Part shown: positions 49,432 to 56,210 of the stretch, in pieces
Numbering within the stretch: position 1 is the first letter of the stretch
How the letters are laid out: the number at the start of each line of letters is the position of its first letter
The notes under the pieces: model-generated
The model's input: only the letters and a program-made list of their open reading frames with translations
Databases searched by the model: none
Told to the model about the DNA's origin: nothing
Assembly: GCA_016875025.1 (NCBI GenBank)
Contig: VGSH01000003.1
Span: 1-56,210 of the forward strand
Reading direction: 5' to 3'
Length of the DNA stretch: 56,210 bases
DNA from: Deltaproteobacteria bacterium
GTDB lineage: Bacteria > Desulfobacterota > WTBG01 > CAIYCZ01 > CAIRTM01
Translations under genes and position numbers: made by a program

Positions 49432-52107
49432 TCAAACCGTGCCGGCCGAGGGTGATTCTTCAACGAGCTTTTTTTTAAGCTCCGAGAGCAGGGTCAGGGC
49501 CTGCAGCGGGGTAAGCGTGTTAATGTCAAGGCCTGAGAGCGTCTGCAGGACAGGATGCTCGCCAAGGGCTTTGCGCACCAGCTCCTGTGCAGTGTGCTCG
49601 CGGTGCTCATCCTTCAGGGGCTGAAACAGCGGCAGGTCGTAGACCGAGCCGGACGCCTTTTTCTTCTTTAAAATCTGGCTGATCGATTCTTCGGAGATTT
49701 TTTCCTCCTCAAGGCACAGCAGAATTTCTTCGGCGCGCTCGATAATCTCGCGCGGCAGCCCGGCCAGCTTGCCCACATGAATGCCGTAGCTGCGATCAGC
49801 GCTGCCGGGCACGACCTTGCGCAGGAACAGGACCCGGTCTTCGATCTCCTTGACGCTCACCGTGAAATTCCTGATGCCGGCTCGATGATCGGCCAGCTCG
49901 GTCAGCTCATGATAGTGCGTCGCGAAAAGGCACTTGGGCGCAAACCCGGGGCGGCTGAGAAACTCGCATACCGACCAGGCGATGCTGACCCCGTCGAACG
50001 TGGAGGTGCCGCGCCCGATTTCATCGAACACCAGCAGGCTGCGCTGCGTGGCATTATGCAGGATATTGGCGGTTTCGATCATTTCCACCATGAAGGTGCT
50101 CTCGCCGCGGGCGATATTGTCGGCCGCCCCGATGCGCGAGAACACCCGGTCAACCACGCCCATGCGCGCCAGGCGGGCCGGCACGAATGAGCCCATCTGC
50201 GCCATGAGCGTAATATGGGCCACCTGCCGGATGAAGGTCGATTTGCCGGCCATGTTCGGCCCCGTAATAATCAGGAGCTGGTCGCCGGCGGTGTCAAGAT
50301 GCGCGTCATTGTCGACAAACGCGCCCTTCTCAAGCGACTGCTCCACCACCGGATGCCGCCCGCCGGCGATATAGATGGTCGAGCTGTCGGTTATCTCGGG
50401 CTTGCAGTACTTGTTGGCCAGGGCGCACACGGCCAGCGCGGCCAGCGTGTCCAGCACCGCCACGGCATCGGCGGTCTGCTGGATGGCGGCGATGCGCTCG
50501 AGCACGGCAGCGCGCACCTGCTCATAAATACGCAGCTCAAGTTCGCCGGAGCGCTCATCAGCTCCCAGGATTTTTTCCTCGTAGGCCTTGAGCTCGGGCA
50601 CGATGAAGCGCTCGGAATTGACCAGCGTCTGCCGGCGGATGAAGTAGTCCGGCACCAGGTGCAGGTTCGGCTTGGTGATGTCGATATAGTAGCCGAACAC
50701 CCGGTTGTATTTTATCTTGAGGGATTTGATGCCCGTTTTTTCAGATTCTTTTTTCTGCAGCGCGGCAATCCAGTCCCGGGCATTGGTGGAGATGCCGCGC
50801 AGCTCATCCAGCTCGGCTGAATAGCCCGCGCGAACGAATCCGCCGTCGCGCACGCCCGGCGGGGGCTGGTCCACGATGGCGGCCTCGATCAGGTCGGCCA
50901 CATCGCCCAGCTCATGCATGCCCTCGAACTGCCGGGCTATCAAGGCCGTACCAAGGCCGGCAGCGGCTTCTTTCAGGCCCGGCACCGAGCGCAGCGACAC
51001 GGCCAGGGCCACGAGGTTGCGCGCCGAGGGCGTGCCGCAGGTGATGCGCCCCAGCAGGCGCTCCAGGTCACGGACCGGCTGCAGCAGGCGGCGGATGCGC
51101 TGGAGGATAGCGGAGTTCAGGGTCAGGGCCTCAACAGCGTCAAGGCGTTCGCGTATGTCCGCGGCGACAATCAGCGGCCGCACAAGCCAGGCCCCGAGCA
51201 GCCGGGCGCCCATGGGAGTCAGGGTCTGGTTGAGAACGCCGTAAAGCGTGGGCGCGTGGCGCTCACCTGATGCGGGCGCGAGCAGTTCTAGATTGCGCAG
51301 GGTCTGGCGGTCAAGCCGCATGTAGCGGCTGTGCTGCATCACGCGCGGAGCACGCAGATGGGCAAGCGCGCTATGCATGTTGTCCTGCAGGTAGTAGAGC
51401 AGGGCTCCGGCGCAGCTCAGGGCAACGGTCATGGTCTCGATGCCGAACCCGGCCAGGGACTGCACCCCGAACTGCTCACGCAGGCGCTTGACGGCCTGTG
51501 CGCGGTCGAACACCCAGCCTTCATATTCATTCATGACCGCGTGCAGTTCGCGCAGCGCGCAGGTAAGCGGGGCACGCTCAGTGCTGTCGGCCATCACCAG
51601 CTCACTGGGCCGCAGGCGCAGCAGCTCATCGGCCATGTCTGTCGGGGAGCTATGCTCGCTCAGCACAAAGTCGCCGGTGCCGAGATCAAGGGCGGCGCAG
51701 CCCCAGCAACCGTCCTGAATAAACACAGCGGCGATATAGTTGCAGTCTGCGCCGGTATCATCCTCGAGGTTGGTGCCGGGCGATACCATGCGCACCACCT
51801 CGCGCTTGACCAGCCCCTTTGCCTGCGCGGGGTCTTCCACCTGCTCGCACACGGCCACCTTGAGGCCGGCGCGGTTCAGCCGGTTGATATAGCCCTGGGC
51901 CGCGTGATAGGGCACCCCGCACATGGGTACCTTGCCGGCCTCTGCGCCGTCGCGCGCGGTCAGGGTGATGTCAAGAATTGCGGAGGCGCGCCGTGCGTCC
52001 TCGAAAAACATTTCATAAAAGTCTCCCAGGCGGAAAAAAAGCACCGTGTCGTCGCCGAGCGTGGCGCGAACAGACTGATACTGCCTGAGCATGGGAGTCA
52101 AGGTCAT
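49432..52107 (-). CDS. mutS: DNA mismatch repair protein MutS
   Basis: An 891-residue MutS1. The mismatch-probing Phe-x-Glu motif is Phe30-Tyr31-Glu32 in GDFYEMFFEDA. The connector, lever and clamp domains follow, with RRQTLVNSERFIVPELKAYE. The ATPase has Walker A ITGPNMAGKSTFIRQVAHI near 615, LVFDEIGRGTSTFDG (Walker B and the D loop) near 690, and YHELTELADH. It recognises mispairs and recruits MutL. No mutL is next to it. The C-terminal tail ends AGTV after a helical region likely to form tetramers. Length is normal. Confidence 0.96.
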   Translation of the reverse strand: MTLTPMLRQYQSVRATLGDDTVLFFRLGDFYEMFFEDARRASAILDITLTARDGAEAGKVPMCGVPYHAAQGYINRLNRAGLKVAVCEQVEDPAQAKGLVKREVVRMVSPGTNLEDDTGADCNYIAAVFIQDGCWGCAALDLGTGDFVLSEHSSPTDMADELLRLRPSELVMADSTERAPLTCALRELHAVMNEYEGWVFDRAQAVKRLREQFGVQSLAGFGIETMTVALSCAGALLYYLQDNMHSALAHLRAPRVMQHSRYMRLDRQTLRNLELLAPASGERHAPTLYGVLNQTLTPMGARLLGAWLVRPLIVAADIRERLDAVEALTLNSAILQRIRRLLQPVRDLERLLGRITCGTPSARNLVALAVSLRSVPGLKEAAAGLGTALIARQFEGMHELGDVADLIEAAIVDQPPPGVRDGGFVRAGYSAELDELRGISTNARDWIAALQKKESEKTGIKSLKIKYNRVFGYYIDITKPNLHLVPDYFIRRQTLVNSERFIVPELKAYEEKILGADERSGELELRIYEQVRAAVLERIAAIQQTADAVAVLDTLAALAVCALANKYCKPEITDSSTIYIAGGRHPVVEQSLEKGAFVDNDAHLDTAGDQLLIITGPNMAGKSTFIRQVAHITLMAQMGSFVPARLARMGVVDRVFSRIGAADNIARGESTFMVEMIETANILHNATQRSLLVFDEIGRGTSTFDGVSIAWSVCEFLSRPGFAPKCLFATHYHELTELADHRAGIRNFTVSVKEIEDRVLFLRKVVPGSADRSYGIHVGKLAGLPREIIERAEEILLCLEEEKISEESISQILKKKKASGSVYDLPLFQPLKDEHREHTAQELVRKALGEHPVLQTLSGLDINTLTPLQALTLLSELKKKLVEESPSAGTV

Positions 52108-52206
52108 GCGAAAATCCGGAATCGGTACCGCCCCCGCAAACGACGGGAACGCGTGTTCGCCAGAGAAGGTTGCGCCTGCCGTTCACTGCACAGCGCAACG
52201 GAATAT

Positions 52207-53001
52207 TCAGGCCGATTGCTGCCCTTCATCCGCCGCACTGCGCTCAACGTATAAAATACGGCGGCAGTGCGGGCAGGTATGCAATTGATCTCCCTGGACC
52301 ACCTCATTATAGATCTGCGGCGGGATTTTCATGCTGCAGCCGAAGCAGTATTCCTTGTCGGCCAGCGCAACCGCCACGCCGTTGCGGGCCTTGTGAAGCT
52401 GCTGATAGGTCTTGAGCATATCAGGCTTGATTTCCTGCAGCAGCGCTTCGCGTGCCTGGCGCTGTTTCTCGATATCTGCAAGATAGTCGCGAAGCTCGGT
52501 TTCCGCCTGCTGCTTCTTGGCATCGAACCGCCGGCCGGCTGCCTGCAGTGCCTCTTCCGCGGCGGCTGTCACATCCTTCGCGTTTTCAACAGCATCCATA
52601 ATCAGGATAATCTCATCCTCCTTTTTACCGATTGCCTGCTCAATTGATGAAATTTCATGCTGGGCGGCCGCGTATTCCTTGTTGGTTTTAATGGCCATCA
52701 TTTTTTCCTGCACTTTGCGCTTCTGGTCTTCCAGGATTTTAAGGGCCGTTTCATGCTCGCGATGTTTTTTAGCCAGGGCGTCAACCTCCTGCCGGACAGC
52801 CGAACTTTTCTCGGCTTCGCCGTCAAGCTCGCTCTGAAGCCTGGTTACTTCTTCCTCAAACTGCCGCTGAAGCGCTTCAGAGCGTTTGATGTTTGAGTCA
52901 ATCGTCTGCAGCCTGTAGAGCAATTCCATCTGTTTTTTCAAACCGGCCTCCTTTGCCTGTTCATTTCCGCCGGACATGCAATCGGTTGCAGTTCCGGCCA
53001 T
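52207..53001 (-). CDS. Coiled-coil protein with C4 zinc ribbon (CT398-like)
   Basis: A 264-residue protein from the ATG at 53001 (GGAG eight bases upstream). Most of it is a long coiled coil (QFEEEVTRLQSELDGEAEKS, EHETALKILEDQKRKVQEKM). Its C-terminus holds a zinc ribbon with CFGC and CPHC (YCFGCSMKIPPQIYNEV, HTCPHCRRILY). These proteins are widespread and are linked with flagellar or secretion complexes in some bacteria, but the general role is unsettled. It lies downstream of rpoD and the tRNA, beyond a strong terminator. Confidence 0.85.
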   Translation of the reverse strand: MAGTATDCMSGGNEQAKEAGLKKQMELLYRLQTIDSNIKRSEALQRQFEEEVTRLQSELDGEAEKSSAVRQEVDALAKKHREHETALKILEDQKRKVQEKMMAIKTNKEYAAAQHEISSIEQAIGKKEDEIILIMDAVENAKDVTAAAEEALQAAGRRFDAKKQQAETELRDYLADIEKQRQAREALLQEIKPDMLKTYQQLHKARNGVAVALADKEYCFGCSMKIPPQIYNEVVQGDQLHTCPHCRRILYVERSAADEGQQSA

Positions 53002-53050
53002 AGGTAAATCTCCAGGGTTGCTGCGCCCGGGCGGGATGAGCGCCGGGCAT

Positions 53051-53080
53051 AAAAAAAGCACCCGCTCAGTGGGGTGCTTT
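53051..53080 (-). terminator. Rho-independent terminator after the tRNA
   Basis: AAAGCACCC (53055-53063) pairs with GGGTGCTTT (53072-53080); read on the minus strand it is followed by a run of T. It closes the rpoD-tRNA unit about 80 bases past the tRNA. Confidence 0.85.
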
Positions 53081-53158
53081 GCAACGACAGCAACCGAATG
53101 CTGTTACTCCATACAAGGCGCTATCCATTTCAAACATCGCTGTCTCGCGGTAAAAGGG

Positions 53159-53234
53159 TGGTGGGCTCACCAGGGTTCGAACCTGGGACCATCCGGTTAT
53201 GAGCCGGGAGCTCTACCAGCTGAGCTATGAGCCC
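53159..53234 (-). tRNA. tRNA with anticodon CAT (Met or Ile2)
   Basis: A 76-base tRNA on the minus strand with encoded CCA. The acceptor stem GGGCTCA pairs with TGAGCCC; the anticodon loop is CTCATAA (anticodon CAT), and GGTTCGAACC forms the T arm. CAT can be elongator Met, initiator Met or lysidine-modified Ile2. The D arm AGCTCAGCTGGTAGAGC and the GG1 start argue against initiator. It lies downstream of rpoD, as often seen in related bacteria. Confidence 0.94.
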
Positions 53235-53300
53235 GTTACAGCACAACAGGTACTATTGATGGGGTCGTGAAACTCCACAAAAACCAATTCTCAGGACGCG

Positions 53301-53340
53301 CCCGTAAAAAGTTCGCAACGCAGCATCCGGACTTTTTATG
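53301..53340. repeat. TAAAAAGTC-family repeat behind rpoD
   Basis: CCCGTAAAAAGTTCGCAACG followed by CAGCATCCGGACTTTTTATG. The ends are complementary (GTAAAAAGT / ACTTTTTA). The segment 53313-53337 is the exact reverse complement of 48693-48717. It ends seven bases from the rpoD stop codon and may serve as its terminator. Confidence 0.75.
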
Positions 53341-53346
53341 TGTGCG

Positions 53347-55092
<1,746 letters not shown>

Positions 55093-55116
55093 CTATGGAA
55101 CTCCTTTCAGAGGTGT

Positions 55117-56210
55117 TCAAACATCATAGGTCGCGCTCAGTATCCGGCGCTTTTCCTGCAGCAGGTCCTGAGATGCACGCTGGTGCTGCCGGGCAGCATC
55201 TTCATCCCGGCCGGCTTCAGCCTGTTTCATCAGCGCGGTCACGCGCTCATACTCCCGTGCGTTTTTCTTAAGGCGAATGTCGCGGATACAGTCCGTGACA
55301 ATCTTGTGTGCCGGACCTGCGAGCGCTTCCGAATATGTCGCTTCGGCCATCAGCCTTCTGCCGGCACCGTCCGGCGCTTCATCAAGCAGCGCTGCACTGT
55401 CAATGCCGGCGCCGTTTCCGCTTTTCCCAATAACAAGACGGCACAGGTGCTGCAAAGCCGGATCGGCAAAATCATCCAGAACACCCGAACTGCCGACCGT
55501 TTGCGCAGCGCCGGGGTGCGCGATCATAAGCTGCAGTAGTAATTTCTCGGCATTTTTATGAAAATCTGAACGCTTTTCCGGCCGCTGCGCGCCTGCGGCG
55601 GGCTGATCCGCCGGCCGGGTCCCGCGCATGCGGGCGTTGATTTGCTGCTCCTGCAGGCCGAGGCGCCGGGCCAGCTTTTGAACATGCAGCTGCCGCTCCA
55701 GCGGATCAGCCAGCCTGCCCAGTATGGCAAGCGCTGAGTCGCAGGCGGCAACTTTTCCGGCCGGATCGGCAAGCGCGTGCTTTTGTATCGTTTTTTCAAT
55801 GACATGGTCAAGCAACGCTCCGGCGCTGCCCATGTATTCCTTGAATTTTTCAGGCCCGTTGCGTTTGACAAAGCTGTCCGGATCCTCCCCGGGCGGCAGC
55901 AAAATGAAGCGCGGGGCCAGCTGCGCGGCCAGAAACGGCTCAAGGCTGCGCATCATCGCGTTTTCACCGGCCGTGTCAGCGTCAAATACCATAATAACAG
56001 TTCGCGAATAGCGCCTGAGCAACCCGATGTGCTGTTCGCTCAGGGCCGTTCCCAGAGCGGCAACCGCATTCTGTATGCCTGCCTGGTGCAGGGTGATGGC
56101 GTCAAGATAGCCTTCCACCACCACAGAGCGGTCTTCGCGCGATATGTGCTGTGCGGCCAGATGCAGGCCGTAGAGACTGCCGCGCTTGCTGTATATCGAA
56201 GATTCGGGCG
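55117..56210 (-). CDS. dnaG: DNA primase DnaG, 3' part (5' partial)
   Basis: About 364 residues of the C-terminal part; the N-terminal zinc domain lies beyond the right edge. The TOPRIM domain is visible with VVVEGYLDAITLHQAGIQNA, VIMVFDADTAGENAMMRS and PPGEDPDSFVK, containing the metal-binding acidic residues. The C-terminal helicase-binding region follows (from about 55750 downwards). DnaG makes RNA primers for lagging-strand synthesis. It ends 24 bases before rpoD and is likely co-transcribed with it. Confidence 0.95.
   Translation of the reverse strand, partial: PESSIYSKRGSLYGLHLAAQHISREDRSVVVEGYLDAITLHQAGIQNAVAALGTALSEQHIGLLRRYSRTVIMVFDADTAGENAMMRSLEPFLAAQLAPRFILLPPGEDPDSFVKRNGPEKFKEYMGSAGALLDHVIEKTIQKHALADPAGKVAACDSALAILGRLADPLERQLHVQKLARRLGLQEQQINARMRGTRPADQPAAGAQRPEKRSDFHKNAEKLLLQLMIAHPGAAQTVGSSGVLDDFADPALQHLCRLVIGKSGNGAGIDSAALLDEAPDGAGRRLMAEATYSEALAGPAHKIVTDCIRDIRLKKNAREYERVTALMKQAEAGRDEDAARQHQRASQDLLQEKRRILSATYDV

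Noticed and set aside
51331-52254. Open frame of 307 codons opposite mutS
   Set aside because: Antisense to the MutS N-terminal domains; no independent evidence.

Overview
The window looks like chromosome of a Gram-negative, mostly anaerobic bacterium with about 55-60% G+C, most likely a Desulfobacterota (deltaproteobacterial) lineage. Pointers are a PilY1-type type IV pilus tip cluster, a LapA-type inner-membrane protein, a lipobox-bearing metallo-hydrolase, a dnaG-rpoD-tRNA(CAT) arrangement, a complete V-type ATPase operon, and a ferredoxin/flavoprotein pair resembling the electron-transfer part of tungsten aldehyde oxidoreductases. The assignment is an inference from gene content; no rRNA is present.

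Layout. (1) 1-2.7 kb, plus strand: end of rho, rpmE, prfA and prmC (termination and translation). (2) 2.8-10.5 kb, minus strand: a minor-pilin operon fimT-pilW-pilV-pilX-unknown-pilY1 with a sigma-54-like promoter in front and a strong terminator behind. (3) 10.8-14.6 kb: a ubiquitin-like MoaD/ThiS-family protein with two residues after its GlyGly, driven by a perfect consensus promoter, and a JAMM isopeptidase, bracketing a minus-strand trio of parvulin, FAD oxidoreductase and four-cluster ferredoxin. (4) 14.8-19.5 kb: a thioredoxin-fold protein without CXXC, a response regulator, an unknown membrane protein, a 41-residue rubredoxin-like protein, an SGNH hydrolase and a CheR methyltransferase. 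(5) 19.6-28.8 kb: V-type ATPase operon in the order H-I-K-E-C-F-A-B-D plus an overlapping 55-residue membrane peptide; its proteolipid carries the Na+-ligand pattern. (6) 28.9-30.8 kb: CBS protein, methionine aminopeptidase, peptide deformylase.

(7) 31.3-42.2 kb is the accessory region: a type I restriction-modification locus (HTH-HsdM, HsdS, HsdR) carrying a Ser/Thr kinase, an unrecognised 399-residue partner, a PD-(D/E)xK-like protein on the opposite strand, an AlbA/Schlafen-type ATPase-like protein with an 11-bp tandem repeat in its reading frame, and a YgjP-like zinc peptidase. The middle genes are visibly more AT-rich than the flanks. This is the best candidate for a little-described defence module.

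(8) 42.2-56.2 kb: metallo-hydrolase, tRNA-Ser, EamA permease, a frameshifted double-receiver HD-GYP regulator, LapA-like protein, HTH protein, PIN-PhoH ATPase, Rnk-like factor, mutS, zinc-ribbon coiled-coil protein, tRNA with CAT anticodon, rpoD and the 3' part of dnaG. Intergenic spaces throughout carry small palindromic dispersed repeats of at least four families. Products from regions 3 and 7 are the ones most likely to work as unrecognised multi-gene systems; the rest is housekeeping.
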